A stretch of DNA of 64,000 bases from Buttiauxella noackiae ATCC 51607 (GCF_001654865.1 NZ_LXEO01000025.1:124001-188000), one strand, 5' to 3'; counted from the first letter of the stretch, positions 1 to 10,191 are shown. The notes: a model not told the origin generated them from the letters alone. Numbers and translations are program-made.

Positions 1-1816
1 CATTCACAAGCGTTGCAACGTGCGGTTCATATCCCAGCTTATGCGTGGTGCTGGGGATGTCATCAGAAAGCAAAACCGGTTTTGGACGACGATGTGCGGG
101 ATCGGCGACCGGAACCGCTGCCATTAATTTTCGGGTATAGGGGTGTTGCGGGTTTTCAAACACCGCACGCCGTGGGCCAATTTCAACAATTTGCCCGAGA
201 TACATCACCGCCACGCGATGGCAAATACGCTCCACCACCGCCATATCATGAGAAATAAACAAAAAGGCAATGCCAAATTCGCGCTGTAGATCGAGTAATA
301 AGTTGATGATTTGCGCACGAATTGAGACATCCAATGCCGAGACAGACTCATCGGCAATCACTACTTTGGGATTAAGTGCCAGCGCTCGTGCAATGCAAAT
401 ACGCTGGCGCTGGCCGCCAGAAAATTCGTGCGGATAACGCCAGGCATGTTCAGGCAGCAAACCAACACGCTCCAACAACCAGGCTACACGTTGCTGAGCC
501 TGCTCTTTGGGCATCACGTTATGCACCAGTAACGGTTCCATAATCGAATAGCCCACCGTCAGGCGCGGGTCGAGAGAGGCGTACGGATCCTGGAAGATAA
601 ACTGGATGTCTTTGCGTACATGCTGCATGTCTGCATTGGAAAGCGTGTCGATGCGCTGCCCGTTAAAGTGAATGCTGCCACCCTGGGTTTCCACCAGCCG
701 TAATAATGCGCGCCCGGTCGTGGATTTACCGCTGCCCGACTCCCCCACCAGCCCTAACGTTTCGCCAGGCCATAAATCAAAACTCACTTTTTCCACTGCA
801 TGAACCCGGCTGGTGACGCGGTTAAAAATGCCGCTGCGAATATCAAAACGCGTCACTAAATCACGGATCTTAAGGATTGGCACAGCCCCTGGCGCAACGG
901 TGTCTTGCTCAGTTTCGGGTTCTTGTTGCTCTGGATTATCTGGATTGATCAGTGGGAACTTACAGGGTAAATCGCGCCCATTCATTGCGCCAAGACGTGG
1001 CACCGCAGCCAGTAATGTTTTGGTGTACGGATGCAGCGGCGCATTAAAAATCTGCGCGACAGTTCCCATCTCGACCGCATTACCGCGATACATCACCAGA
1101 ACGCGGTCGGCGATATCCGCCACCACACCCATATCGTGAGTGATAAAAATCACCCCCATTTGCATTTCATCTTGCAGGACGCGAATAAGCTGGAGAATTT
1201 GCGCCTGGATGGTGACGTCCAGCGCCGTAGTCGGTTCATCGGCAATCAGCACCGCCGGGCGACATGAGAGCGCCATGGCAATCATCACTCGCTGGCGCAT
1301 GCCCCCTGAAAGCTGATGCGGATAGCGCCCTAAAATGGCTTTCGCCTCTGGTATCCGCACACGTTCGAGCATACGGCGCGCTTCTTCCATCGCCGCGTGT
1401 TTATCAAGCCCTTGATGCAAACGAATAGATTCGGCAATTTGCTCACCGACCGGGAACACCGGATTTAGTGAGGTCATCGGCTCCTGAAAAATCATTGCAA
1501 TATCCGCACCGCGCACATGGCGCATTTGCGATGAGCTTAACTCTGCTGGTTCAATGACCAGGCCATTTCGGCGGCGCAACAGGACTTTTTCGCTTTCGAC
1601 AATACTCGAAGACTTGTCCAGCAAACGCATTAACGCCAATGCAGTGACGGATTTTCCTGAGCCAGACTCCCCGACAATCGCCAGTGTTTCACCGCGCTTT
1701 AGCGTAAATGACAGGCCAGACACCGCCTGGGTATCGACTTTTTCCTGGCGAAAGCTAACGTTGAGTGCACTGACAGATAGCACTTCATCATCGGGCAGTT
1801 CGTGACTATGGGGCAT
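1..1816 (-). CDS. gsiA: Glutathione ABC importer, duplicated ATP-binding subunit (3' end cut by window edge)
   Basis: GsiA is the ATPase of the GsiABCD glutathione importer and works at the cytoplasmic face of the inner membrane. The reading frame starts at the ATG at 1816 and runs through position 1. It gives about 605 residues, so roughly the last 18-20 of a family length near 623 are missing. Two fused ABC domains are visible, each with a GESGSGKS Walker A, and the second has FSGGQRQR and the Q-loop context [10 protein letters not shown]. The ATG overlaps the iaaA stop by one base (TGATG), so the two genes are translationally coupled as in the E. coli iaaA-gsiABCD operon. Other dipeptide/oligopeptide ATPases look similar; iaaA next door makes GsiA the safe call. 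Confidence 0.95.
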   Translation of the reverse strand, partial: MPHSHELPDDEVLSVSALNVSFRQEKVDTQAVSGLSFTLKRGETLAIVGESGSGKSVTALALMRLLDKSSSIVESEKVLLRRRNGLVIEPAELSSSQMRHVRGADIAMIFQEPMTSLNPVFPVGEQIAESIRLHQGLDKHAAMEEARRMLERVRIPEAKAILGRYPHQLSGGMRQRVMIAMALSCRPAVLIADEPTTALDVTIQAQILQLIRVLQDEMQMGVIFITHDMGVVADIADRVLVMYRGNAVEMGTVAQIFNAPLHPYTKTLLAAVPRLGAMNGRDLPCKFPLINPDNPEQQEPETEQDTVAPGAVPILKIRDLVTRFDIRSGIFNRVTSRVHAVEKVSFDLWPGETLGLVGESGSGKSTTGRALLRLVETQGGSIHFNGQRIDTLSNADMQHVRKDIQFIFQDPYASLDPRLTVGYSIMEPLLVHNVMPKEQAQQRVAWLLERVGLLPEHAWRYPHEFSGGQRQRICIARALALNPKVVIADESVSALDVSIRAQIINLLLDLQREFGIAFLFISHDMAVVERICHRVAVMYLGQIVEIGPRRAVFENPQHPYTRKLMAAVPVADPAHRRPKPVLLSDDIPSTTHKLGYEPHVATLVN

Positions 1817-2769
1817 CAATGCTCCTGGCTGCTATAGATTCCGACGCTCGGAGCATCGCCTACGTAACCGTAGCCGCGATACATCCCTTCGCTGTTAAAA
1901 GGCAGTGCCACATTGCCCTCGCTGTCGATGGCAATCACTCCGCCGCTGCCTTCTAGCGCCGGGAGTTTTTCCATCACCACACGTTCTGTCGCCTGATGCA
2001 GGCTGAGACCTGCATATTCCATCAGAGCCGCAATATCGTAAGCCGCCAGCGTCTTCATAAATACTTCGCCGGTTCCGGTGCATGAGACCGCAACGTTTGC
2101 GTTATTGGCGTAACAACCAGCGCCGATAATCGGAGAATCGCCGAAGCGGCCTGGCATTTTGTTGGTCATGCCACCAGTAGAAGTTGCGGCGGCAAGGTTG
2201 CCGTATTGATCGAGTGCGACAGCGCCGACGGTACCAAATTTGGTGTCCGGATTAATTGGCTCGCCGCCATCGTGATCCAGAACGGTTTGCTGATTTGCAC
2301 GGGCGCGCTGGAGTTGATCCCAGCGCTCCTGAGTAAAGAAAATATCCGGGGAAACCGCTTCAAGACCCTGCTGCTCGGCAAAATTTTCCGCGCCACTTCC
2401 AATCAGCAACACATGTGGGCTGTGCTCCAGAACCTTGCGTGCGGCAAGAATCGGGTTGCGGATATGGCTAACACCCGCCACCGCCCCTGCTTCAAGGGTA
2501 TTGCCGTCCATGATGCAGGCATCGAGCTCATGGGTACCGTCGTGGGTAAACACTGCACCGATGCCGGCGTTAAATAGCGGGCATTCTTCGAGTAACCGCA
2601 CGGCTTCGGTGACGGCATCCAGCGCACTGCCTCCAGCGGCCAGCAATGCCTGACCCGCCTCAACAATGTCCGATAATGCTTTGATATAAAGCAGCTCTTT
2701 TTCGGGGCTAAGTTGCGCACGAGTGATGGCTCCCGCGCCACCGTGAATCGCGATTACTGCTTTGCTCAT
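1816..2769 (-). CDS. iaaA: Isoaspartyl peptidase / plant-type L-asparaginase
   Basis: IaaA hydrolyses beta-aspartyl dipeptides and asparagine in the cytoplasm. It belongs to the Ntn-hydrolases, made as a precursor that cleaves itself to free a catalytic threonine. The 317-residue protein (E. coli 321) carries the autoprocessing site at GTVGAVALD, around residue 178, followed by the glycine-rich [13 protein letters not shown] substrate loop. The N-terminal IHGGAGA motif is typical. It is first in the operon with gsiA, which fits breakdown of peptides and glutathione-derived products. Its start faces moeA across a 265-bp gap that contains a REP-like repeat. Confidence 0.95.
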   Translation of the reverse strand: MSKAVIAIHGGAGAITRAQLSPEKELLYIKALSDIVEAGQALLAAGGSALDAVTEAVRLLEECPLFNAGIGAVFTHDGTHELDACIMDGNTLEAGAVAGVSHIRNPILAARKVLEHSPHVLLIGSGAENFAEQQGLEAVSPDIFFTQERWDQLQRARANQQTVLDHDGGEPINPDTKFGTVGAVALDQYGNLAAATSTGGMTNKMPGRFGDSPIIGAGCYANNANVAVSCTGTGEVFMKTLAAYDIAALMEYAGLSLHQATERVVMEKLPALEGSGGVIAIDSEGNVALPFNSEGMYRGYGYVGDAPSVGIYSSQEH

Positions 2770-2818
2770 TTCGACATTGCCTTGTCAGAGTTCGTTGTAT
2801 TCTCGGAGTCCGTTGCGT

Positions 2819-2850
2819 TGTCGGATGGCGCTTCGCTTATCCGACCTACG
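2819..2850. repeat. REP-like palindromic repeat
   Basis: The imperfect palindrome has arms GTCGGAT and ATCCGAC around GGCGCTTCGCTT, ending in CCTAC. The same unit appears twice more, inverted, at 10077-10147, so it is a dispersed intergenic element of the REP class. It lies in the divergent iaaA-moeA gap. Confidence 0.8.
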
Positions 2851-3034
2851 GAAACTACGAAAGCTATAAATATCAGAATAGTGACTGTTAACTAATACGA
2901 TTTTTGAATATAGAAAGATGTAAATGTAATGTAAAGAAAAATGGCCTGGTCGATTACTCCCAATGGGACATTCAGCCACGGCCGTTTCTCTGCCATAATG
3001 TCCGACATATTTTTCCCGCGCCGCAGGAGCTTTC

Positions 3035-4267
3035 ATGGAATTTACCGCCGGGCTTATCCCCCTTGAAACCGCAATGGAACAGATGTTGTCACGCATTGTT
3101 CCTGTCACTGAATCTGAGTCTATCCCTTTGCTAAAGGCTTGCGGGCGCATTACCTCGCACGCTGTCACATCTCCAATTGATGTTCCGGGGTTTGATAACT
3201 CAGCGATGGACGGTTACGCGGTGCGCCTGAAAGATATCGCGCTGGGCACAGCGTTGCCTGTCGCGGGGAAAGCTTTTGCCGGAATGCCTTTTACTGGCGA
3301 GTGGCCTGAAGGTACCTGCATCCGTATTATGACCGGCGCACCGGTCCCGCCGGGAACTGACGCGGTTGTGATGCAAGAAGAAACCACAGTCACCGAAAGC
3401 GGCGTGCGCTTTAATGAAGATGTAAGAAACGGACAAAACGTCCGTCTGTGTGGTGAAGATATTCGCCAGGGCGCCAGTGTATTACCGGCAGGCAAAAAGC
3501 TGACAGCTGCCGAGTTACCGCTCATTGCCTCTCTGGGTATTGCTGATGTTGCTGTGCTGCGCAAAGTTCGCGCCGCTGTATTCTCAACTGGCGACGAGCT
3601 CCAACTGCCAGGCACGCCACTTGGTGAAGGCCAAATCTACGATACCAACCGTCTTGCGGTGCATATCATGCTCGAACAGTTGGGCTGTGACGTTATCGAC
3701 TTAGGGATTATTCGTGATGACCCAGAAGCCCTGCGCGCCGCATTTATCGAAGCAGACAGCCAGGCCGATGTGGTTATCAGCAGCGGTGGTGTTTCAGTCG
3801 GTGAAGCGGATTACACCAGGCAATTGCTTGAAGAGTTAGGTGAAGTTGGCTTCTGGAAACTGGCGATTAAACCGGGCAAACCTTTTGCATTTGGTCGCCT
3901 GAAAAACAGCTGGTTCTGCGGCCTGCCGGGTAACCCGGTTTCTGCGGCACTCACTTTCTATCAACTCGTGCAGCCGCTATTAGCCAAATTAAGTGGTCAG
4001 CAAGGAAATGCCCTGCCGCCACGCCAGCGTGCTCGCACCGTTGGGCGTTTGAAAAAATCACCGGGCCGCCTCGATTTCCAGCGCGGCATCATGCGCACAG
4101 GTGAAGATGGGCAATTAGAAGTGCTGAGTACCGGCCACCAGGGTTCGCATATTTTTAGCTCATTCAGCCAGGCCAACTGCTTTATCGTGCTGGAACGTGA
4201 ACGTGGGAATGTTGACGCAGGCGATTGGGTTGAGGTTGAACCGTTCAACCACCTGTTCGGAGGCTAA
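3035..4267 (+). CDS. moeA: Molybdopterin molybdenumtransferase
   Basis: MoeA inserts molybdate into adenylylated molybdopterin, the last step of molybdenum cofactor assembly in the cytoplasm. The product is 410 residues (E. coli 411). Family hallmarks include [14 protein letters not shown] near residue 52, the MPT-binding STGDEL and [11 protein letters not shown] segments, and the [11 protein letters not shown] loop near residue 293. The ATG is preceded by AGGAGC at a good distance. moeB follows after two bases, and its Shine-Dalgarno sequence overlaps the end of moeA, so the two form an operon. Confidence 0.97.
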   Translation: MEFTAGLIPLETAMEQMLSRIVPVTESESIPLLKACGRITSHAVTSPIDVPGFDNSAMDGYAVRLKDIALGTALPVAGKAFAGMPFTGEWPEGTCIRIMTGAPVPPGTDAVVMQEETTVTESGVRFNEDVRNGQNVRLCGEDIRQGASVLPAGKKLTAAELPLIASLGIADVAVLRKVRAAVFSTGDELQLPGTPLGEGQIYDTNRLAVHIMLEQLGCDVIDLGIIRDDPEALRAAFIEADSQADVVISSGGVSVGEADYTRQLLEELGEVGFWKLAIKPGKPFAFGRLKNSWFCGLPGNPVSAALTFYQLVQPLLAKLSGQQGNALPPRQRARTVGRLKKSPGRLDFQRGIMRTGEDGQLEVLSTGHQGSHIFSSFSQANCFIVLERERGNVDAGDWVEVEPFNHLFGG

Positions 4268-4269
4268 GG

Positions 4270-5031
4270 ATGAGCGCTGAATTAAGCGATCAGGAAATGC
4301 TGCGCTATAACCGCCAGATTATTCTGCGCGGTTTTGATTTTGACGGGCAGGAAGCGTTGAAAGCCGCGCATGTTCTGATTGTTGGGCTTGGCGGGCTTGG
4401 TTGTGCTGCCGCCCCATATCTTGCCGCGGCGGGAGTCGGGCACCTGACATTGCTGGATTTTGACACTGTCGCGCTGTCCAATTTGCAGCGCCAGACTCTG
4501 CATCATGATGCCACAATCGGGCAGCCAAAAGTGGATTCCGCACGCGATGCGCTGGCGGCAATTAATCCGCATATTCAATTAGAAACGGTCAACGCGCTGT
4601 TAGACGAAGCGCAACTGCTGGAGCTGATTGCCCGCCACGATCTTGTGATGGACTGTACCGATAATGTGGCGATCCGCAATCAGCTCAATCAGTGTTGCTT
4701 TACGCTGAAGAAACCACTGGTCAGTGGCGCGGCCATTCGTATGGAAGGGCAAATCAGCGTATTCACTCATCAGGATGGCGAGCCGTGCTATCGCTGCCTG
4801 AGCCGCTTGTTTGGTGAAAACGCGCTGACCTGTGTGGAAGCAGGCGTAATGGCTCCGCTGGTGGGCGTGATTGGTTCGTTACAGGCGATGGAAGCCATTA
4901 AACTGCTGGCGAATTACGGTACGCCAGCAGCCGGAAAAATCGTGATGTACGACGCGATGACCTGCCAGTTCCGCGAGATGAAACTGCCGCGTAATCCTCA
5001 GTGTGAGGTGTGTGGAACTCACTCATCATAA
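4270..5031 (+). CDS. moeB: Molybdopterin-synthase adenylyltransferase
   Basis: MoeB is the E1-like enzyme that adenylates the C-terminal glycine of MoaD so that it can be loaded with sulfur for molybdopterin synthesis. The 253-residue protein has the ThiF/E1 nucleotide-binding GLGGLG near residue 42, the catalytic MDCTDN aspartate region, and two zinc-binding pairs, CYRC and CEVC. GGAGG just before the start overlaps the moeA stop region. The last 13 bases overlap the convergent LacI-type regulator gene. Confidence 0.97.
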   Translation: MSAELSDQEMLRYNRQIILRGFDFDGQEALKAAHVLIVGLGGLGCAAAPYLAAAGVGHLTLLDFDTVALSNLQRQTLHHDATIGQPKVDSARDALAAINPHIQLETVNALLDEAQLLELIARHDLVMDCTDNVAIRNQLNQCCFTLKKPLVSGAAIRMEGQISVFTHQDGEPCYRCLSRLFGENALTCVEAGVMAPLVGVIGSLQAMEAIKLLANYGTPAAGKIVMYDAMTCQFREMKLPRNPQCEVCGTHSS

Positions 5032-6092
5032 AGTCCCACGCTACTGACCGCCGTATGGCTCTTGTTTGGGCGAATACGGCGCACTGACTCTCGCACCACC
5101 AGCATGCCATTGAGCAGTAAATTACCGACCGGTGCATCCGGGCGGATTAAACGCTGCTGAAGTATATGCACAGCCTCTTCGCCAAGCTGGTCACGCGGGA
5201 CATGAACCGAGGTCAGCGGCACATCATGAATAGCAGCCAGATTAAAACCGTCGATACTCATCACCGAAATATCGTGCGGTACGCGTAATCCCGCATTTTG
5301 AAGTGCGCTTACTGCCCCTGCGGCCATAAAATCACCACCGACTAACAAGGCGGTTGGCAGCTGATGGCGAGGCGTCTTTTCCAGAAACTCACTGATTAAT
5401 CTTTCACTCTCTTTAGCACTGAAATTCTGCGCCGTAATCAAATGCTGCGTGTCATCAAATCGCAGATTGTTAGCATCCCAGGCATCACGAATCCCGGCCA
5501 GACGTAACTCCATTGTGTAGCGACGCAGGCAGAGCAAATTGAGCACCGCTTTATGTCCTTGCTCAAATAAGTAGCTTGCCGCATAGTCGCCAATCAGTTG
5601 GTGATCGGGTGCAACGCCAGGAAGCCGCATTTTGCGATCGCGGCAGTTGATTAACACACAGGGCTTACCCAGATCGAACGCCAGATCGTGGATGTGTGGA
5701 TCATCAATACCTAATAAGATCGCCGCTTCCGTCTCCGCTTCATTCATTTTGCTTAGAAACATATTGGCGTCGCTGTCGTTTTCTTCCAGAGCGCAATAAC
5801 GCAGCCTAACTTCATGCGGTGCCAGCGCCTTACTCACCCCCTGTGTAACGCGATAATAAAAGACATCAGACCGCTCATCGAACGCACGCTGCGGGGCAAA
5901 AACAACCAAACTGTTAAGTAACATGCGCCCCGCAGCCATTCCTGCAAGTACACCTTTTTGCCCAGCGCAGTTCAGTACTTGCAGGCGGGCTTGTTCGCTG
6001 GTGTTCGATTTCCCAGCCAGAACGCGTGAAACGGTGCTGATTGAAAGCCCGGTTTCGGCAGCAATTTCGGCGATTTTTAGCTTTTTACTCAT
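5019..6092 (-). CDS. LacI-family transcriptional regulator of the adjacent MFS/GH31 operon
   Basis: The N-terminal helix-turn-helix (IAEIAAETGLSISTVSRVLAG) is the LacI-family DNA-binding motif. It is followed by a periplasmic-binding-protein-like sugar domain containing DISVMSIDGFN and TSVHVPRDQLG. I place the start at the ATG at 6092, which gives the usual MSKKLKIAEIAA beginning (357 residues); ATGs at 6110 and 6119 are also in frame, and no start has a strong Shine-Dalgarno. The linker after the HTH lacks the canonical YxPN segment, which is unusual. It is divergent from the transporter gene, and two near-identical operator-like sequences lie in the gap. The effector is unknown, presumably a sugar or sugar acid released by the GH31 enzyme. 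No orthologue sits here in E. coli. Confidence 0.85.
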   Translation of the reverse strand: MSKKLKIAEIAAETGLSISTVSRVLAGKSNTSEQARLQVLNCAGQKGVLAGMAAGRMLLNSLVVFAPQRAFDERSDVFYYRVTQGVSKALAPHEVRLRYCALEENDSDANMFLSKMNEAETEAAILLGIDDPHIHDLAFDLGKPCVLINCRDRKMRLPGVAPDHQLIGDYAASYLFEQGHKAVLNLLCLRRYTMELRLAGIRDAWDANNLRFDDTQHLITAQNFSAKESERLISEFLEKTPRHQLPTALLVGGDFMAAGAVSALQNAGLRVPHDISVMSIDGFNLAAIHDVPLTSVHVPRDQLGEEAVHILQQRLIRPDAPVGNLLLNGMLVVRESVRRIRPNKSHTAVSSVGLYDE

Positions 6093-6115
6093 TTTGTGAT
6101 CTGCGCCCATTTCGC

Positions 6116-6132
6116 TCATGAAAAAATTTTCA
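6116..6132 (-). promoter_or_regulatory. Operator-like repeat, copy 1 (at regulator start)
   Basis: Read on the minus strand this is TGAAAATTTTTTCATGA. It matches copy 2 at 6197-6213 at 16 of 17 positions but in opposite orientation, with the centres about 81 bp apart. TGAAA and TTTCA form an inverted repeat of the kind bound by LacI-family dimers. It covers the upstream in-frame ATG at 6119, which suggests autorepression and supports a start further downstream. Confidence 0.6.
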
Positions 6133-6196
6133 CGATAAAGTGTATGGCTTAATCGCAGGCATTTTCGTTAACGAACGCACGAATTCTTCTTTCATA

Positions 6197-6213
6197 TGAA
6201 AATTTTTGCATGA
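6197..6213 (+). promoter_or_regulatory. Operator-like repeat, copy 2 (upstream of transporter)
   Basis: TGAAAATTTTTGCATGA on the plus strand, the partner of the site at 6116-6132. Two facing copies in the gap between the LacI-type gene and its divergent operon suggest that the regulator binds both, perhaps with DNA looping. Confidence 0.6.
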
Positions 6214-6388
6214 AAGTCGCTATTGAGCGTTTTATAACTGTTTTACGCTCTCTCCATTGCCGCAACTGCACCTGCCTCTTCGCGGCAAGAAGCAAATAAA
6301 ATAATTATTAATCAAATGGATACAAGTTTACGCAATCAAGGGATTGTTCACTTTTTCGATAGACACTGCTTCTACGTGGAGAACGACA

Positions 6389-7690
6389 ATGAGTCATGGC
6401 ATCAACCCAGGAGTCACCGCCGTTAAGGCCAAACGTACTATCCGTAACCTGCGCTGGTGGGTTTTGGTACTGTTCTTGTTAGGCGTTACCGTTAACTACA
6501 TTACCCGTAACTCACTGGGTATTTTGGCCCCTGAGCTAAAAACCAGTCTTGGCATTACCACCGAGCAATATTCATGGATTGTCGCGGCATTCCAGCTTGC
6601 CTATACCCTATTCCAGCCAATTTGTGGGTGGTTGATTGACGTCATCGGTCTGAAACTCGGCTTCCTGATTTGCGCGAGTATATGGGCTATCGTCTGCGTG
6701 ATGCACGCGGGTGCTGGCAGCTGGATGCATCTGGCTATTTTGCGCTTCTTTATGGGGGGTGCGGAAGCCGCAGCAACACCGGCTAATGCCAAAACTATTG
6801 GCGAATGGTTCCCGAAAAAAGAGCGTCCGATCGCCGCGGGTTGGGCGGGCGTTGGGTTCTCTATTGGTGCCATGCTGGCACCGCCAATTGTCTATTTTGC
6901 TCATGCCTCATTCGGCTGGCAGGGCGCGTTTATGTTTACCGGCGTGCTGGCGATGTTATGGGTTATTTTGTGGTGGTTGTTCTACCACAATCCTGAACAA
7001 CACCCGAATCTGAGCAAAGATGAACTGGCATTCATTAAGCAGGATAACGAACCCGCCGCGGTGAAATTACCTTTCCTGACTGCACTGAAAACAGTTGGCA
7101 AAAACAAACGTTTCTACGGTATTGCGATTCCGGCATTTATGGCTGAACCCGCCTGGGCGGTACTGAGTTTCTGGGTTCCACTGTATCTGGCAAACGAACG
7201 CGGTATGGACCTCAAGCAAATTGCCATGTTTGCGTGGCTGCCATTCCTCGCAGCCGACCTCGGTAGTGTGGCAAGTGGTTATCTCACCAGGCTTTATACC
7301 CGCTGGTTTGGTTGCTCCCGCACAAACTCCATCGTGGCAAGTTCGGTTACCGGTGCGTTCCTGATGATTTCTCTGGCACTGGTTGCCATCACTAAAGATC
7401 CGTACGTCACCATCGCCCTGATTTCTATCGGCGGCTTCGGGCACCAGATAATCTCCTGCATGTTGAGTGCACTCGTGGTGGACTCCTTTGATAAAGGCCA
7501 GATGGCCACAGTCAACGGTATGCGTGGTTCTGCCGCCTGGATTGCCAGCTTCTTGTTCTCACTACTGATCGGTGTTACCGCCGACAAGATTGGCTACAAC
7601 CCTCTCTTTATCGCCATGGGTTTCTTTGACCTGATTGGCGCTGTATTCCTGGTTTCTTTTATTGCTGAACGCCGCACCAAGCGTGCCTGA
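6389..7690 (+). CDS. MFS transporter, anion:cation symporter family, hexuronate-transporter (ExuT)-like
   Basis: This is a 12-helix major facilitator of the anion:cation symporter group. The pattern around YLTRN/YITRNSLG, AAFQLAYTLFQPICGWLID, GAAEAAATPAN-like GGAEAAATPA, EWFPKKERPIAAG and IGGFGHQ follows E. coli ExuT closely along the whole length. The start at 6389 has GGAGAA five bases upstream and gives 433 residues, a normal size. The GH31 glycosidase gene begins 12 bp after the stop, so this is probably the importer for its glycoside. ExuT-like homology suggests an acidic sugar, but that is inference. Confidence 0.85.
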   Translation: MSHGINPGVTAVKAKRTIRNLRWWVLVLFLLGVTVNYITRNSLGILAPELKTSLGITTEQYSWIVAAFQLAYTLFQPICGWLIDVIGLKLGFLICASIWAIVCVMHAGAGSWMHLAILRFFMGGAEAAATPANAKTIGEWFPKKERPIAAGWAGVGFSIGAMLAPPIVYFAHASFGWQGAFMFTGVLAMLWVILWWLFYHNPEQHPNLSKDELAFIKQDNEPAAVKLPFLTALKTVGKNKRFYGIAIPAFMAEPAWAVLSFWVPLYLANERGMDLKQIAMFAWLPFLAADLGSVASGYLTRLYTRWFGCSRTNSIVASSVTGAFLMISLALVAITKDPYVTIALISIGGFGHQIISCMLSALVVDSFDKGQMATVNGMRGSAAWIASFLFSLLIGVTADKIGYNPLFIAMGFFDLIGAVFLVSFIAERRTKRA

Positions 7691-7702
7691 AACGGATTGT
7701 GA

Positions 7703-10069
7703 ATGATGAAAATTTTGAAGACCTGGACACTATTGATGTCTGATGCCAACCATGTGGAACTGAGCGTGGATGGGAAGCACCGCCTGAACCTTTTTGTGTT
7801 GGAACAAGGCATGTTCCGCGTGCTGATTAAACGCGAAAACAAACTGGCGCTTAACCGTACGTGGAGTATCGCACCAGAAAATGATGTGCCATGGGAAGGG
7901 CGTAACCGCGAAAGTCTGGAAGGTTTTGCATTGCCGGGTTTCACTATAGAAGAACTCGGCGATACGCTGCGCATCAGCACCGATAAACTGCGTGTGACCG
8001 TTCACCAACCATTGTGGCTGGAGTGGGAATATCAGAACGAAGCCGCCGAATGGCAATTCCTGGCAAGTGACCGCCCAACGAGCGCTTATTTGCTCAACGC
8101 ACATGGTGATGGTGTGGCGCATTATCAACGTCGTTATAAAGAAGAGCAGTATTACGGTTTAGGTGAAAAAGCGGGTCCACTTCAACGTACCGGTAAGCGT
8201 TATGAAATGCGCAACCTGGACGCAATGGGCTATAACGCAGAATCAACAGACCCATTGTACAAACATATTCCATTTACTATCACGCGCCGTCCGGATGTGA
8301 GCTTCGGGATGTTTTACGACAACCTGAGTAACTGCTGGTTGGATCTGGGTAATGAGATTGACAACTATCACCTGCCCTATCGCCGCTGGCAGGCTGAATC
8401 TGGTGATGTGGATTACTACATCTTCCTCGGCCCGCAAGTGCTGGATGTCACCAAAGCGTTTGTGCGACTGACGGGTAAAACGCTGTTTGGCCCGAAATGG
8501 AGCCTCGGTTACAGCGGCTCTACCATGCATTACACCGATGCACCTGATGCGCAAAACCAGCTGATGAGCTTTATCAAACTGTGCAACGAACATGCAATTC
8601 CATGCGATTCGTTCCAGTTATCATCGGGTTATACCTCGATTAACAACAAGCGTTACGTGTTCAACTGGAACTACGACAAGGTTCCACAGCCGAAAGTGAT
8701 GAGCCAGTCGTTCCACGACGCAGGCATTAAGCTTGCGGCGAACATTAAACCTTGCCTGTTGCAGGATCACCCGCGTTATCAGGAAGTGGTTGAGCAAGGT
8801 CTGTTTATTAAAGATTCCGAGCAGGATAGTCCCGAAAAATCAGTCTTCTGGGATGATGAAGGTTCGCACCTTGATTTCACCAATCCGGCAACGGTGAAAT
8901 GGTGGCAGAACGGCGTCACCACACAGTTGTTGGAAATGGGTATCGATTCTACCTGGAATGATAATAACGAATACGAAGTGTGGGATGGCGAAGCACGCTG
9001 CCATGGTTTTGGCGAAGAGATCGCTATAAAAAATATCCGCCCCGTGATGCCACTACTGATGATGCGCGCCTCTTTGGAAGCACAGCAGAAGTTTGCCCCA
9101 GAAAAACGCCCGTATCTGATTTCCCGTTCCGGTTGCGCCGGGATGCAGCGTTACGTGCAAACCTGGAGCGGCGATAACCGCACTAACTGGAATACGCTGC
9201 GCTATAACACCCGCATGGGCGTGGGCATGAGCCTGTCTGGACTGTATAACGTGGGACACGATGTCGGCGGTTTTTCCGGTGACAAACCAGAAGCCGAGCT
9301 GTTTGTGCGTTGGGTTCAAAACGGCGTGATGCACCCGCGTTTCACTATTCACTCATGGAATGACGATCAAACCGTCAACGAACCGTGGATGTACCAGTCT
9401 GTGACTCCGGCCATTCGCAGTGCCATCGAAACACGTTATCGCCTGTTGCCATATTTCTACACCCTGCTGTGGCAGGCCCATGCAGACGACGAGCCGATGC
9501 TTCGCCCGACGTTCCTCGATCACGAGCACGATGCGAAAACCTTCGAAGAGTGTGACGACTTTATGCTGGGTCGCGATTTGCTGGTGGCAAGCGTGGTGGA
9601 AGAAGGTCAACGTGAGCGCGAAGTCTGGTTGCCTGAAAATGGCGCGGGATGGTACGACTACTATACCGGTCAGTGGTATAGCGGCGGGCAGACTATTGTG
9701 GTTGATGCTCCGCTCGAACGCTTGCCGTTGCTGGTTCGCGCTGGTGCTGCATTACCCCATTCAGCACGCATCACGCATGTGAAAGCGAGCGAGGACAATG
9801 TACGCGAGCTGAAAGTGTATCCGCTGCAAGGCACCGGTGTTTCTCACGGTAGCCTGTTTGAAGATGACGGCGAGTCATGGGGTTATCAGCAAGGCAATGC
9901 GCTGTGGCTGAACTGGGAAATTCGCTGTACGGCAGAGGAAATCCGCGTGGAGTTCACCCGCAAAGGTGATTACTTCCCAGCATGGAAAGAGTTGGCGTTG
10001 ACGTTGCCGACAGGTGAGAAGCGTCGCCTGGTCGTTAACGGGAAAGTGCAGGATAGCTGGGCGCTGTAG
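7703..10069 (+). CDS. Glycoside hydrolase family 31 (alpha-glycosidase)
   Basis: The 788-residue protein has the family architecture: an N-terminal beta-sandwich, a TIM barrel, then C-terminal sheet domains. The catalytic nucleophile sits in STWNDNNEYEVW, around residue 418, matching the GH31 W-x-D-x-N-E signature. The acid/base aspartate lies in WSGDNRTNW, followed by the conserved HDVGGFSG. No signal peptide is visible, so it is cytoplasmic and would act on an imported glycoside. The size is near that of E. coli YicI (alpha-xylosidase), but the partner transporter is ExuT-like rather than YicJ-like, so the substrate is open: alpha-glucoside, alpha-xyloside, sulfoquinovoside or another acidic glycoside. 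It ends just before a BIME-like repeat. Confidence 0.9.
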   Translation: MMKILKTWTLLMSDANHVELSVDGKHRLNLFVLEQGMFRVLIKRENKLALNRTWSIAPENDVPWEGRNRESLEGFALPGFTIEELGDTLRISTDKLRVTVHQPLWLEWEYQNEAAEWQFLASDRPTSAYLLNAHGDGVAHYQRRYKEEQYYGLGEKAGPLQRTGKRYEMRNLDAMGYNAESTDPLYKHIPFTITRRPDVSFGMFYDNLSNCWLDLGNEIDNYHLPYRRWQAESGDVDYYIFLGPQVLDVTKAFVRLTGKTLFGPKWSLGYSGSTMHYTDAPDAQNQLMSFIKLCNEHAIPCDSFQLSSGYTSINNKRYVFNWNYDKVPQPKVMSQSFHDAGIKLAANIKPCLLQDHPRYQEVVEQGLFIKDSEQDSPEKSVFWDDEGSHLDFTNPATVKWWQNGVTTQLLEMGIDSTWNDNNEYEVWDGEARCHGFGEEIAIKNIRPVMPLLMMRASLEAQQKFAPEKRPYLISRSGCAGMQRYVQTWSGDNRTNWNTLRYNTRMGVGMSLSGLYNVGHDVGGFSGDKPEAELFVRWVQNGVMHPRFTIHSWNDDQTVNEPWMYQSVTPAIRSAIETRYRLLPYFYTLLWQAHADDEPMLRPTFLDHEHDAKTFEECDDFMLGRDLLVASVVEEGQREREVWLPENGAGWYDYYTGQWYSGGQTIVVDAPLERLPLLVRAGAALPHSARITHVKASEDNVRELKVYPLQGTGVSHGSLFEDDGESWGYQQGNALWLNWEIRCTAEEIRVEFTRKGDYFPAWKELALTLPTGEKRRLVVNGKVQDSWAL

Positions 10070-10076
10070 ATAACAG

Positions 10077-10147
10077 GTGGTGGATGGCGCTTCGCTTATC
10101 CACCCTACGCTGCTCTGTAGGTCGGATAAGCGAAGCGCCATCCGACA
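10077..10147. repeat. BIME-like pair of inverted REP units
   Basis: Two copies of the unit seen at 2819-2850 lie head to head: GGATGGCGCTTCGCTTATCC, then a 16-base spacer region, then its reverse complement ending in CGAAGCGCCATCCGAC. The transcript could fold into a long hairpin after the GH31 stop, acting as an mRNA 3'-end stabiliser or weak terminator. It also marks the right edge of the LacI/MFS/GH31 locus. Confidence 0.8.
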
Positions 10148-10159
10148 TCTCTACCACCA

Positions 10160-10190
10160 AAAAAAACCGCCGAATCCGGCGGTTATTTCT
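10160..10190 (-). terminator. Terminator of ybiT (possibly bidirectional)
   Basis: The stem AACCGCC / GGCGGTT has a six-base loop (10165-10184). On the minus strand it is followed by a run of eight T residues just after ybiT; on the plus strand ATTTCTTTT follows, so it may also stop GH31 transcripts. Confidence 0.85.
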
Positions 10191-10191
10191 T

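Noticed and set aside
2904-3134. A short plus-strand frame over the moeA start.
   Set aside because: It overlaps moeA in another frame, and moeA has a clear start and ribosome site.
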